From RGIG1918 sp964570895 (lineage in GTDB: Bacteria; Cyanobacteriota; Vampirovibrionia; Gastranaerophilales; Gastranaerophilaceae), in the NCBI GenBank assembly GCA_964570895.1, contig CAZMZD010000006.1, positions 1-64,000 on the forward strand: 64,000 nucleotides of DNA. Reading direction: 5' to 3'. How positions within the stretch are numbered: the first letter of the stretch is position 1; each line of letters starts with the position of its first letter. This document shows positions 42,649-51,847 of the stretch, one piece after another. The notes beneath the pieces are model-generated. The model had not been told where the DNA came from and searched no databases. It was given only the letters and a program-made list of their open reading frames with translations. The translations under genes and the position numbers were made by a program.

Positions 42649-43647
42649 ATGAATATTTCAATTACACCGAGTGATATCTTTATGGTTTTGGGGTTTACCC
42701 TTTCCCTTTACTCTTGTGTTTCAAATGATGTTATTCAAACACTCGGGACTTTTTTAAGCTCCACTAAAGATAAACCCGTCTGGCTGATTTGGCTGTTTGC
42801 AAGCACAGTGCTTGTTGTGACATTGCTTAGCGGCTGGTATTTATCAGGCGGAGCCGATATGGCATTTGGCAGGTTAGATAGAATACCTCCTCTTGATAGG
42901 CTCTATTGGTGGCATATAATTCCGCCTCTTGCGCTAATTTATATGACAAAAAAAGGCTTGCCTGTTGCAACTGCCTTCATTATCTTAACCGTTTTTTCGC
43001 CGTCAACGGTCATTGGGCTTATGGTAATGAAATCTTTGGTTGGATATTTTTCAGCATTTGCTTGCGCTTTTGTTATTTATTTCTTTATCTCAAGAAAAAT
43101 TGAAAAGCATTTTCTATATTCAAAAGGCGAACGTATTCCAACGGGCTGGATAGTTGCAAAATGGATTTCAACAGTGTTTCTTTGGTCGTCTTGGCTTATG
43201 CAAGACGCCGCCGTTTTATACGTTTACCTCCCAAGGCATTTGAACATTTGGCAAGTTATTGTTTCGCTCATTGCCGCATGCGGACTTCTATACATTATTT
43301 GCTATAAAAGAGGGGGCGAAATTCAAAACATCTTGAAGCTTAAAACAAACACTCAAGACACCCGCTCTGCAACAATTATTGACATTGTTTTTGCTTCAAT
43401 ATTGTTCTTCTTCCAACATGTAAATAATATCCCGATGTCAACAACTTGGGTGTTCCTTGGGGTTCTTGCAGGAAGAGAAATTGCAATGTATAACAGAATA
43501 CGTTTTGAAACCGAGAAAAAAGTATACAAACACATATTTAAAGACTTCTCGAAAGCCTCTATGGGGCTTGTGTTGTCAATCGTAGTCGCAATGGTTGTAA
43601 CACACATTCCAATTATTGAAAATTATATTAAAAATTTCTTTAAATAA
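42649..43647 (+). CDS. PiT-like inorganic phosphate transporter family membrane protein
   Basis: The 332-residue protein has about nine transmembrane helices. SNDVIQTLGTFLSS near 25-38 and NNIPMSTTWVFLGVLAGREIA near 263-283 resemble the duplicated PiT signatures (GANDVANAxGT and PVSTTH). It is shorter than typical PiT carriers (~400-500) and the first signature has replaced the Gly/Ala residues, so substrate is uncertain. It follows the transglycosylase gene by 45 bp and has weak upstream signals. Phosphate or another anion is the likely cargo. Confidence 0.6.
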   Translation: MNISITPSDIFMVLGFTLSLYSCVSNDVIQTLGTFLSSTKDKPVWLIWLFASTVLVVTLLSGWYLSGGADMAFGRLDRIPPLDRLYWWHIIPPLALIYMTKKGLPVATAFIILTVFSPSTVIGLMVMKSLVGYFSAFACAFVIYFFISRKIEKHFLYSKGERIPTGWIVAKWISTVFLWSSWLMQDAAVLYVYLPRHLNIWQVIVSLIAACGLLYIICYKRGGEIQNILKLKTNTQDTRSATIIDIVFASILFFFQHVNNIPMSTTWVFLGVLAGREIAMYNRIRFETEKKVYKHIFKDFSKASMGLVLSIVVAMVVTHIPIIENYIKNFFK

Positions 43648-43649
43648 AA

Positions 43650-44297
43650 TTACGCTTGAAATGATTTTTTAGTTGGGTCTTGCTCTTTTGGTTTTCTAAA
43701 TGAAGAAATTATATTATATAAAAGTGCAATCATTATACCCGTTCTTACGCCTGACGCGATTAAATTAGGGCGATTCATAGATTTTGTTGCCTTTTTAGCT
43801 TTTTTAATCAAATCTGACTCTGAAGCATTTTTAATCAGCTCTTCCGCTTTTTCTTTTGCCAATTTGCAAGCATTATCATAAGATTTTTTAAACTCTTCCA
43901 ATTTTTCAGGATTTGGCAATTTTTTAAGTTCTTCTTTTCCTGCTGCAATAGCGTCTATAATATCTTGCCCCTTATTTGGAATAGCTTCTTTGCTTGCAAT
44001 ATCTTTAGTTATTATATCTGCCTTCAGCGCATTATTATACAAGGTATGTTTATCAAAAAAATCCTGCGCAATTGATTTAAGAGAAGAATTACTGCCTTCC
44101 ACTCTTGCTTCATCAAGCACTTTTTCAATAGCCGGCTTGCATGGCATAAAACTAACAGCCGTGCCGATTGCACCGCCAACAACAGCACCACTTGCTGCTG
44201 TTAATGCTGTTCCTAAAAGGCTTGCCTTAGCGCTTGCTTTTGCTTCTGCTTTTTCTTGTGGTGTGGCTTTTGCGCCAAAAGATACTGTCATACCCAT
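43650..44297 (-). CDS. Tagged hypothetical membrane-associated protein
   Basis: The 215-residue protein begins MGMTVSFGAKATPQ, the clearest form of the shared tag. A Gly/Ala helix at about 28-50 (LLGTALTAASGAVVGGAIGTAV) and a hydrophobic helix near 182-200 (GVRTGIMIALLYNII) may cross or sit in the membrane. Between them is a charged helical region with Lys-rich segments. No known domain. It is convergent with the PiT-like gene (2 bp between stops) and divergent from the SDR gene. Confidence 0.6.
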   Translation of the reverse strand: MGMTVSFGAKATPQEKAEAKASAKASLLGTALTAASGAVVGGAIGTAVSFMPCKPAIEKVLDEARVEGSNSSLKSIAQDFFDKHTLYNNALKADIITKDIASKEAIPNKGQDIIDAIAAGKEELKKLPNPEKLEEFKKSYDNACKLAKEKAEELIKNASESDLIKKAKKATKSMNRPNLIASGVRTGIMIALLYNIISSFRKPKEQDPTKKSFQA

Positions 44298-44404
44298 AAA
44301 ATATTTCCTTCCACTTAAATAAAAACTTTTTTTATAAAAAAATTGCCAAAGAAAATTAAAATTTGTATAATTTCTTATAATTTATTGTCATTTGAAAGGA
44401 AAAA

Positions 44405-45106
44405 ATGAAAAAAATTTTAATAACAGGAACGAGCAAAGGAATAGGAAATGCCATTTTTGAACACTTTAAAAATTTAGGTTACGAAGTGTTTGGCACAGGA
44501 AGAAGCAATGTAAATGAGAAAAATTATCTGCAAATTGATTTAATGACAGAAGGCGCTCCTGAAAAATTATACAAAACAGCGTACGACACGATGGGCAGCG
44601 TTGATATTTTAATAAATAACGCAGGAATTTACACTTCATGTAAAACAGAAAATATGCAAGCAGATGAAATAGCTTCGATGGTTAATATGAATTTTGTCGT
44701 TCCATACAAACTTATCGTGCAAGCTATTCCTTATATGAAAGAGAAAAAATGGGGAAGAATTATAAACATTGGCTCAATTTCAGGCGCAGTTGGGGAAGGT
44801 TACGCTTCGCTTTATAGCGGGACAAAAGCAGGGCTTATGGGGCTTTCAAAATCTTTAGGGCTAGAGCTTGCAGAGTTTGGAATAACAGTTAACACAATAA
44901 ACCCAGGCTGGGTGGAAACGGAACTTGCGGAAGAGGCGTGCGCCACAGGGGAATTTTCTAAAGAAGAAAACCTGCAAATCATTCCTCAAAAAAGATTTAT
45001 TCAACCGGCTGAAATTGCCAAAATGTGCGAATATTTGATTTCTGACGGAGCAAAAGGCTTAACAGGGCAATCTATAAACCTTTGCGCCGGGCTTAGCATA
45101 GGATAA
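44405..45106 (+). CDS. Short-chain dehydrogenase/reductase
   Basis: The 233-residue SDR has the glycine motif TGTSKGIGNAIFEHF, the NNAGIY motif, catalytic Ser in NIGSISGAVGEG, and Tyr/Lys in SLYSGTKAGLMGLSKSLG. The NPGWVETELAEEA segment is typical of the FabG-type classical SDRs. Cofactor is NAD(P)H; the acidic or basic residue that would decide is not obvious. Substrate unknown; a 3-oxoacyl-ACP reductase role is possible but it is outside any fab cluster. AAAGGA precedes the ATG and a terminator follows. Confidence 0.88.
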   Translation: MKKILITGTSKGIGNAIFEHFKNLGYEVFGTGRSNVNEKNYLQIDLMTEGAPEKLYKTAYDTMGSVDILINNAGIYTSCKTENMQADEIASMVNMNFVVPYKLIVQAIPYMKEKKWGRIINIGSISGAVGEGYASLYSGTKAGLMGLSKSLGLELAEFGITVNTINPGWVETELAEEACATGEFSKEENLQIIPQKRFIQPAEIAKMCEYLISDGAKGLTGQSINLCAGLSIG

Positions 45107-45147
45107 CTTTGCGCGCAAGCTAGTGCATAATAATATTAAAAAACCTC

Positions 45148-45174
45148 AAACCCCCAAGATATCTCGGGGGTTTT
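45148..45174 (+). terminator. Intrinsic terminator after the SDR gene
   Basis: AAACCCCC (45148-45155) pairs with GGGGGTTT (45166-45173), extended by AGAT/ATCT after one A-C mismatch, and is followed by TTTTCGG. It lies between two convergent genes. Confidence 0.8.
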
Positions 45175-45208
45175 CGGTATATTTTGTAACTAACTTAAGG
45201 TTCAAATA

Positions 45209-46477
45209 TTAACAAATTTTTAAAAGCGCTTCAATAACGGCAGGGTCCCATTTAACGCCTGATTCTTGTTTTAAGATTTCAAGCGCTTCTTCTTTGGTTT
45301 TCGCTTTTCTGTGAGCTCTTTCTTCAGTTAAGGCGCAATACGCGTCTGCAACCGATATAATTCTTGAACCAAACGGAATTGAATTACCTTCAAGCCCTTC
45401 AGGCGTGCCTGTTCCGTTCCAACGTTCTTGCTTGTAATTAATATATGGCACAACTTCAGATAAGAAGTTTATATTCATAAGCAAGCTAACGCCAGCGTTT
45501 GGAGATTCTTGAAGTTGTTTCCATTCTTCGTCAGTCAATTTTTCACGTTTGTTCAAAATCTTTTCATCGAGCGTGATTTGACCAATATTTTGAAGAAGCC
45601 CTGCGTAGTATACCAAGTCTGTAGTTTTGTCGCCAAGTCCCATTTTGTAACAAATTTTTCTTGAAATTTCTGCCGTGTCTTTTGAATGAGAATTTGTTTT
45701 GAGTCCACGTTTAAAGTCAACCGCGCTTGCAAGAGTTTCAACAAAGATTTGTTGTTGGTCCCCAAGGTCGCCAATAATTGCAGTCAATTGGGCTCGCAAG
45801 TTTTGCAATTCGCCCGTTGATACAACATCGTTTGCAAGAACTTTTTTAACTTCGTCAATAAGTTTTTGAATGCCTAAAGAAGTGACAAAGAGCCCTGCGG
45901 TAATTCTGAGTAAATTCGCGTATTCTTCCTCAAGCGGGCGAGAAATATCGCGAGTTACTTCAATTGCACCAATACATTCAAAATTATTTTTCATAGGGAA
46001 AACAAAGTGACGTATGTTTTTAGTGTCAAAAGTGTTGTCGCATTTGTCTTTCCAAGAAGATTTGATATATTTGTTCGGAAGAGTATCGCAAGAATCCGAA
46101 CTTCCTTGAAGTTTTAACTTGTTTTCACCTTTTTTTGAAAGATAAATATTGCAAGTTTCAAGCGAAAGCATTAATTTCACTGTCTTTGCGATAGAATTAT
46201 AAATTACATAATCATCATTTGCTTCAAAACCTAAAATACTCAATGTGTTATCAATTGAATATATTGAAATGAGTTCTTGTAGTTGTTTTTTAAGACTTTC
46301 AGTTTTATTTCTGTCAGACTTCGCAATTTTTTTCGCAAGGTCTTCAGAAATTAAATGTTCAGACAAAAATTCCCCTAAATTAAGCGCAAAAATCGCCTCG
46401 AGCGGGTCTGTGTCCAACATATTATCTGAACGCGAATAAAAAGATACGTTCATGTCTTCTTTTGCTACTTTTCCCAT
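45209..46477 (-). CDS. GAF-like/HD-GYP domain protein with degenerate catalytic site
   Basis: The 422-residue protein has an N-terminal helical region, a GAF-like sensory region (about 85-205), then a C-terminal HD-GYP fold (about 245-420). In place of the catalytic HD the motif reads LLQNIGQI (Q296, N297 where LLHDIGKI is expected). HPxxG is SPNAG, the HHERxDG motif is KQERWNGTG, and GYP is GTP (357-359). H264 remains. Most metal ligands of a cyclic-di-GMP phosphodiesterase are therefore gone. The fold is plausible (GLEGNSIPFGSRIISVADAY); it is likely a c-di-GMP effector or another signalling protein rather than an enzyme. Confidence 0.8.
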   Translation of the reverse strand: MGKVAKEDMNVSFYSRSDNMLDTDPLEAIFALNLGEFLSEHLISEDLAKKIAKSDRNKTESLKKQLQELISIYSIDNTLSILGFEANDDYVIYNSIAKTVKLMLSLETCNIYLSKKGENKLKLQGSSDSCDTLPNKYIKSSWKDKCDNTFDTKNIRHFVFPMKNNFECIGAIEVTRDISRPLEEEYANLLRITAGLFVTSLGIQKLIDEVKKVLANDVVSTGELQNLRAQLTAIIGDLGDQQQIFVETLASAVDFKRGLKTNSHSKDTAEISRKICYKMGLGDKTTDLVYYAGLLQNIGQITLDEKILNKREKLTDEEWKQLQESPNAGVSLLMNINFLSEVVPYINYKQERWNGTGTPEGLEGNSIPFGSRIISVADAYCALTEERAHRKAKTKEEALEILKQESGVKWDPAVIEALLKIC

Positions 46478-46592
46478 TTGATTTCCTATTTGTTAAACTC
46501 GTCGTTATATTTCTACTATCGGCATATTTTTTAAAAACTTTTGCTATATTTACAAAACTTTATACTTTAGTTGCACTTTTTTAATCAAAAAC

Positions 46593-46621
46593 TATACAAA
46601 AGTTGGCAAAGTGTGTATAAT
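46593..46621 (+). promoter_or_regulatory. Promoter of metX, probably leaderless
   Basis: TATACA (46593-46598), a 17-bp spacer and TATAAT (46616-46621) lie 9 nt before the ATG at 46631, so the transcript should start within a few bases of it. Confidence 0.55.
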
Positions 46622-46630
46622 CCAATTATT

Positions 46631-47728
46631 ATGGCAGGGATTGGCATTGTAAAAACTGAATATGTTAAATTTGAAGAACCTTTAAAGCTTCAATCCGGCA
46701 AAGTTTTGCCGGAGCTTGAAATTGCTTATGAAACTTACGGAACTTTAAATGAAAATAAAGATAATGCGCTCCTTGTGCTTCATGCCTTAACGGGCGACGC
46801 GCACATCGCCGGAAAACACAGCGAGGAAGATAGAAAAACCGGCTGGTGGGATGAAATGGTCGGCCCTGATTGCGCATTCGATACAAATAAATTTTTTGTA
46901 ATATGCTCAAATTGCCTCGGCGGCTGCTCCGGAACGACAGGGCCTGAATCTATTAACCCTGAAACGGGCGAGCCTTACGGGCTTGATTTTCCTGTTATCA
47001 CAATTGAAGATATGGTCGAAGTTCAAAAAAAGTTAGTCGACTATCTTGGCGTTAAAAAGCTTATTGTAATTGGCGGTTCGATGGGCGGAATGCAGGCGCT
47101 TGAATGGTCTGTCAGGTTTCCCGATATGACAAAATCCGTTGTGGTTATTGCAAGCACATCAAAATTAAGCGCTCAAGCAATTGGTTTTAATGCGGTTGGC
47201 AGAAACGCAATTTTAAACGATGAGAATTTTGCAGGCGGAAAATATTACGGCAAAAAATTGCCTGAAAAAGGGCTCGCAATCGCGCGTATGGTGGGGCACA
47301 TCACATATCTTTGCGAAAGCGCAATGCACAAAAAATTTGGACGAGAATTTAAAGATGGCCCAAGCTTCGATTTTGGAGTGGATTTCCAAGTTGAAAGCTA
47401 TTTAGATTATCAAGGGCGGATTTTTGTTGATAGGTTTGACGCGAATAGCTATTTATACATCACAAAAGCGGTTGATTATTATGATTTAGGGCAAAAATAC
47501 GGCTCGCTTGAAGCGGCGTTTGAGCACGCGAAAGCCAAGTTTTTGCTTATGTCTTTCACTTCCGATTGGCTTTTCCCGACAGAGCAAACAAAAGAAATGC
47601 TCTCTGCGCTAATTAAGGCTAAAAAAGATGTTTCGTTTGTGGAACTTGAATCAGGCGCGGGGCATGACGCATTTTTGCTTGAAACAAAAAATCAAACTAA
47701 AATCCTGAAAAGCTTTTTGGCTAATTAG
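46631..47728 (+). CDS. metX: Homoserine O-acyltransferase (MetX family)
   Basis: The 365-residue alpha/beta hydrolase has the MetX signature: ALTGDAHIAGKH, NCLGGCSGTTGPESINPETGEPYG (split here), the nucleophile elbow GGSMGGMQALEW, SFTSDWLFPTEQTKE, and the C-terminal catalytic His in GAGHDAFLLE. It acylates homoserine with acetyl- or succinyl-CoA in methionine synthesis; the acyl donor cannot be told. No Shine-Dalgarno is seen at 46631, but a promoter sits 9 nt upstream; the frame is open up to 46571, which would include the promoter and is rejected. Confidence 0.92.
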   Translation: MAGIGIVKTEYVKFEEPLKLQSGKVLPELEIAYETYGTLNENKDNALLVLHALTGDAHIAGKHSEEDRKTGWWDEMVGPDCAFDTNKFFVICSNCLGGCSGTTGPESINPETGEPYGLDFPVITIEDMVEVQKKLVDYLGVKKLIVIGGSMGGMQALEWSVRFPDMTKSVVVIASTSKLSAQAIGFNAVGRNAILNDENFAGGKYYGKKLPEKGLAIARMVGHITYLCESAMHKKFGREFKDGPSFDFGVDFQVESYLDYQGRIFVDRFDANSYLYITKAVDYYDLGQKYGSLEAAFEHAKAKFLLMSFTSDWLFPTEQTKEMLSALIKAKKDVSFVELESGAGHDAFLLETKNQTKILKSFLAN

Positions 47729-47839
47729 TTTTTATTTGTCAGGCATTGCCTGATCTACGGGTTGCGGGCTTATTTTGACGTAATTAAGGTGCGTATAAAC
47801 GCACCCTACGGCTCTTGTTATTATCAAAACATACATAGA

Positions 47840-48142
47840 ATTTTTCAAAATTTTTATCACTAAACGGAAATTGCGGAGAGGTTTTGCGGTCACAGCTTGG
47901 ATTGTAACAGTTAGAGCATATTTTTGTTAAATAGCTATTCGCAAAAGCTCGACTGCGATTTCTGAGATAAAAATTTGAAAAATGGCAAGAGCTAAACAAG
48001 AGCCGATGTTTCTTTCTTTTTGTTTCATTTTTCTTTCTTTGCGTTACGGCGCTTGAGTGTCAAAGAAAGAAAAATGAAAGAACAAAAAATAAACGCTATG
48101 TTGCATTAATTGGCAAGATTCTGAAACAAGTTCAGAATGACT
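47840..48142 (+). repeat. Copy 3 of the inverted-repeat element with hairpin
   Basis: Inverted arms at 47840-47858 (one extra A compared with copy 1) and 47966-47983 bound 144 bp. A perfect 19-bp stem (48023-48041 with 48061-48079) encloses the same 19-nt loop as the other copies (48042-48060). Similarity to copy 2 continues to about 48142. Confidence 0.8.
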
Positions 48143-48178
48143 TTTTCATTTATATACCCAAAAACAAAACAAAAAACG

Positions 48179-48207
48179 AAAGACGCACAGCAAAGCCACG
48201 CGTCCTT
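48179..48207 (-). terminator. Probable terminator of the flagellin gene
   Basis: On the minus strand AAGGACGC pairs with GCGTCTTT (one G-T) over a 13-nt loop, followed by GTTTTTTGTTTTG. It lies about 130 bp after the flagellin stop. Confidence 0.5.
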
Positions 48208-48339
48208 CTTTTGGGAGAGAGTTCTCTATATTTCAGCTTAAAATATCGCACGTTGCCACAGGGGGCACAGAAGTGGCACCACAAGACATAATAAGCTCAA
48301 GTATGCAAGTAAGTAGTTTGTTTATCCAATTAATTGGGA

Positions 48340-49272
48340 TTAGCCGATTAACTGAATTGCAAGTGATGGTAATTGGTTAGCTTGAGCCAACACCGCAGTT
48401 GCAGTTTGTTCAAGAATTTGGTATTTCACCATATCTGAGCTTGCTTCCGCAATATCAACATCGGTAATTCTTGATTTCGCTGTTTCAAGGTTTTCTACGG
48501 TTGTCGCCAAGTTGTCATAGGTCGCATCCATACGGTTTGTATAGGCACCTAATAAACCTCTTGCACTTGATATTGTGTTAATTGAGTATTGGACATCTTC
48601 CATATATTTACGGAATGCGTCGCCAAATGCTGCGTCAGCTGAGCCAACATAAGCTTCAATTGCTGCTTCATCGCCAAATTTATCACTGTTTGGATCTAAA
48701 CAATCAGGCAGTTTCAAGCCTATGCCACCTGCGTCAACTGTTGTTTTACCTAAAGCAGACAAGTTACAATCTGTTAATGATTTTTTGACATCGATTGTGT
48801 TTGTTTCTTTATCTGTTCCTGCGCCGATTTGGATAATTACTTGTTCCAATTCGCCGTCAAGAAGGTTTCGACCGTTGTAGTTTACACTGTTCGCTGTGTT
48901 TTCGATGTCGATTAATCTTTGATCAATTTCAACCATAATTGATCTACGAGCTTCTAAATCGTTGATATCAGAAGCGCCTTGAACCAACAGTTCGTTGATT
49001 CTTTGTAAGTGGTCGCCTACGGTAATCATACCGCCTTCTGCGATTTGCACGAAGTTTTTACCATCTTCGATGTTGTCCATCGCTTTGTTTGAACCACTAA
49101 TTTGGAATTTAAGTCTTTCGGCGATTGCAAGACCTGCAGCGTCATCTCCGGCAACATTAATTCTGTAACCTGTAGAAAGCTGGGTCATCGCCTTTTCTAA
49201 ACTTTTAACGTTTGAGTTAAGCCTATTCTGGGCGATTAACGCAGAAACGTTAGTGTTTACACGGATTGCCAT
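48340..49272 (-). CDS. fliC: Flagellin
   Basis: The 310-residue protein has the full N-terminal D0/D1 (MAIRVNTNVSALIAQNRLNS, AMTQLSTGYRINVAGDDAAGLAIAE, NKAMDNIEDGKNFVQIAEGGM) and C-terminal D1/D0 (NRMDATYDNLATTVENLETAKSRI split here, DVDIAEASSDMVKYQIL, QANQLPSLAIQLIG). The short middle (about 170-225) means there is little of the variable outer D2/D3 region. It forms the flagellar filament. AGGAGAG lies before the ATG and a sigma-28-like promoter lies upstream. Convergent repeats follow. Confidence 0.95.
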   Translation of the reverse strand: MAIRVNTNVSALIAQNRLNSNVKSLEKAMTQLSTGYRINVAGDDAAGLAIAERLKFQISGSNKAMDNIEDGKNFVQIAEGGMITVGDHLQRINELLVQGASDINDLEARRSIMVEIDQRLIDIENTANSVNYNGRNLLDGELEQVIIQIGAGTDKETNTIDVKKSLTDCNLSALGKTTVDAGGIGLKLPDCLDPNSDKFGDEAAIEAYVGSADAAFGDAFRKYMEDVQYSINTISSARGLLGAYTNRMDATYDNLATTVENLETAKSRITDVDIAEASSDMVKYQILEQTATAVLAQANQLPSLAIQLIG

Positions 49273-49311
49273 TTTTCTCTCTCCTGTTTCTTATTTTTAC
49301 TTACAGGAGGT

Positions 49312-49338
49312 ATAACGAAATTATCTTTTACAACTTTA
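49312..49338 (-). promoter_or_regulatory. Putative sigma-28 promoter of flagellin
   Basis: On the minus strand TAAAGTTG (49331-49338, seven of eight matches to TAAAGTTT), exactly 11 bp, then TTCGTTAT (49312-49319, four of eight matches to GCCGATAA). It is 40 bp before the start codon. The -10 match is partial. Confidence 0.5.
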
Positions 49339-49465
49339 GTTATAAAAAAACCAACCTAAGTTGTAGAAAACGGGCAAAACCCTGTCATAGCGGCGTTTTT
49401 CAAGCTGTAATTAAACTTGAAGAATATCCTCCATATGGTGTAGAAAATGGGAAATTTTGTGTAAT

Positions 49466-51847
49466 TTAAGGGGTGTTTGAGCCATTTTCAGCACTTAAAT
49501 TTGCAAGCCTTCTTTTTTCATTTTGAAGCTTACTTAAATTTTGAGCCATGTTAGAAATTTCATATTCAAGAGCAGATATTGTGTCATCTATGTTCAAATT
49601 TGCAAGCATATCTTTTGTGGTTTGTTCTTCAGTTTTTAATTCTTCAAGCTTTTCTCTTGTGTTGTTTTTCAAAATATTGGCTTCTGCTTGTTCTATTTGT
49701 TGTTGCAATTTAGTTATTTGTTTATCTAAATTAGCACCGGACCCAGCAGCAGATTTTGCTTGTTTAATTTGTGCCTGAAGCTCTTTTCTTTTATCTTGCA
49801 AGGATAAAAGCTTAATTTCAGGGTTCAAATTCATCTCTGCAATTTTTGCTTCAACTGAACTTAGGGCTTCAGAGAGAACAAAATCATATTTGCTTGCATT
49901 ATTGCTTGAAACGTTTGAAGCTTGGAATTTCTTAAACATTGTTTTCATTTTGGCAAGTTTATCAGTTAATTCCTTATACTTTGTGACATTCTTTTTATCT
50001 GAAATTGAAATGTTGCCAAAGTTTTTCACAATGTCGTCGTTTAAGCGGATAATGCCGGACATAAGTGTTTCTTCGTATTCTTTTGTTTCTTTTGTTTTTT
50101 GAACGCATTCTTCGCTTTGCAAACGGCGGATCTTATCTGCCTTATCTTTTAGTTCAGAATATTGCCTCAAGCTTTCTGCGCTCATGCGTGCTGAAGGTTT
50201 TGTTTTTGAAAGCTCTGCAATTTCACGGTCAAGCGCTTCAAGCTCGCATGTGAGGTCTTGGGCAGTTGTTGTGTTTTTTTGCGCCTCCGCTTTTTTATCA
50301 AACAAACTTTGAAGGCGAAGTTTTAAAGTGTCTAAATTTTCAACCTCTGCTTCAAGTTTAACAATTTCAGAAGCGATAGTTTCCGGCATTCTGATTGATT
50401 TTTTCGAGCTTTCAATTTCTTCATTTAAAGATTTTATCTGTGCGTGGCATTTTATTTCTTCTTCTTTTGCAATATTTGCGCGAGCAGTAAGCTCAGAGTC
50501 GCGCTCTGCTTCAATAGCAAGCTGTCTGCTTTTCATTCTTTTTGGAATTTCTTCAAGACGCTCTTTTTTCTTGGCACGTCTATCTTGTTGAGTCTTAATT
50601 TCTGAATATTCTTTTCTTAACCTTTTGACAGCTTGTTTTAAACCCGATAAAGTTTCTTCTTGAGAAGATAATTTTTTATATGCGTTAAATGTAGTGTCTT
50701 GTTCGTATTGCTCTGATTTAGCTTTTAATTCATCTAATTTATTTCTTTTTGCTTCAAGCGATTTTTCCAATTTCAAAATTCTTGCGTTAATTCTTTTTTC
50801 GACATTTTCTTTGGGAGCTTCTTCTTCCACGTCAAATTTTTTCTTTTCTCTTGCAACTTCTTCACCAAGCTCTTTGGAAAATGTTTCTAAAATTTCTTTT
50901 GGGTAAGTTGCATATTCTTCACCTAATTCACCGGTTTGTATTTTTGCTTCAACCTCTTGCAAGTATTTATCAAAATTCACTTTGAAATTAGGTCTTTGCA
51001 TAATCCATTCGGAATATGGCATATTTGAGCGCCTAGAATTGCAGTCTGCGCACATTACTATATAGTTTGAAGTGTCGTTCGCGCCGCCTTTTGAAGCTGG
51101 GGTGACATGCTCTGTGGAGGCAAGAGCGCCGGAGAATAATCTGCGCGCAATGTCTTCATTTGATTTTTTTGAAAACGAAGCATAAAAAGCACTTTCAGAG
51201 TTTGATGAAGCAGGGATTTTCTCAGCCATCTCAACTAAAAAATTCGCTTCTTCCCCTTGCTCTTCAGGGGGAATCAACCCTTTTAATTTTTCAATAAAAT
51301 CTTGTCTTCTAAAATATTTTTCGTTTTCATAATCAGGATTTGCGATTAATTCTTTTTGCTCTTTAATAAATTTCTTTATATTATCTTTTGTTTCTTGTTT
51401 AAAATTCTTAGAATTTCTCTCAACTGAATCAAGCACTTTGACTTGTGCGTCCACAAGCTCGGACATGTATTTTGAGCTTAAAGACCTCATGATGGCTTTT
51501 AAATCTTTGTTTTTGTCGCTAAGTGCTTCAAAGATTATGTTTTTAATTATTTTATTTTCAATCGCACGGTAGTATGAAGATTTTTGCTGAAGTTCATAAA
51601 CAAGCTCCGGCCCTTTTAAATCTTTCATTTTTCTCACGTACGTATCAAGTTGCTTTGTTTGTATTGTTTTTTCGCCACACGAAGCGCAAGGCATTGCATA
51701 AATGTTTCTCGGTGCAAAACTGTCTTTTGAGCAAGCAAAACCCGTGAATGAAAATGGGTTTGAGAAATTATTTCCATAGCTTTTAACGCCTTGTTGTTTA
51801 GGCTTAGGCTGTTTAAAACTATAAAAATTTATTGGTTTTATTATCAT
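49466..51847 (-). CDS. Tagged HNH-domain / long coiled-coil protein
   Basis: The 793-residue protein begins MIIKPINFYSF and continues to NPFSFTGFAC, the shared tag. Cys54/Cys57 (MPCASCGEK) may start a zinc knuckle. The HNH-like motif is at 244-275: STEHVTPASKGG with H247, N261, then CADCNSRRSN (C266, C269, N270), a typical zinc-binding HNH with an EH in place of DH. From about 345 to the C terminus the protein is SMC-like coiled coil (ARILKLEKSLEAKRNKLDEL, KLRLQSLFDKKAEAQKNTTT). It is coupled to the helicase gene by a one-base stop/start overlap. Nuclease activity is inferred, not shown. Confidence 0.7.
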   Translation of the reverse strand: MIIKPINFYSFKQPKPKQQGVKSYGNNFSNPFSFTGFACSKDSFAPRNIYAMPCASCGEKTIQTKQLDTYVRKMKDLKGPELVYELQQKSSYYRAIENKIIKNIIFEALSDKNKDLKAIMRSLSSKYMSELVDAQVKVLDSVERNSKNFKQETKDNIKKFIKEQKELIANPDYENEKYFRRQDFIEKLKGLIPPEEQGEEANFLVEMAEKIPASSNSESAFYASFSKKSNEDIARRLFSGALASTEHVTPASKGGANDTSNYIVMCADCNSRRSNMPYSEWIMQRPNFKVNFDKYLQEVEAKIQTGELGEEYATYPKEILETFSKELGEEVAREKKKFDVEEEAPKENVEKRINARILKLEKSLEAKRNKLDELKAKSEQYEQDTTFNAYKKLSSQEETLSGLKQAVKRLRKEYSEIKTQQDRRAKKKERLEEIPKRMKSRQLAIEAERDSELTARANIAKEEEIKCHAQIKSLNEEIESSKKSIRMPETIASEIVKLEAEVENLDTLKLRLQSLFDKKAEAQKNTTTAQDLTCELEALDREIAELSKTKPSARMSAESLRQYSELKDKADKIRRLQSEECVQKTKETKEYEETLMSGIIRLNDDIVKNFGNISISDKKNVTKYKELTDKLAKMKTMFKKFQASNVSSNNASKYDFVLSEALSSVEAKIAEMNLNPEIKLLSLQDKRKELQAQIKQAKSAAGSGANLDKQITKLQQQIEQAEANILKNNTREKLEELKTEEQTTKDMLANLNIDDTISALEYEISNMAQNLSKLQNEKRRLANLSAENGSNTP

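Larger units (their letters stand above)
47729..48339. repeat. Fourth intergenic repeat island plus flagellin 3' region
   Basis: From left to right: GTCAGGCATTGCCTGATC (47738-47755), a GTGCGTATAAACGCACC palindrome (47790-47806), copy 3 of the inverted-repeat element with hairpin (47840-48079), a trailing AAGATTCTGAAACAAGTTCAG palindrome (48114-48138), and the flagellin terminator (48179-48207). Between 48220 and 48339 I see no gene; a TGCCAC/GTGGCA inverted repeat near 48254-48281 may form another hairpin. Confidence 0.75.

Noticed and set aside
46571..46630. N-terminal extension of MetX
   Set aside because: It would translate across the TATAAT promoter box and has no family similarity.
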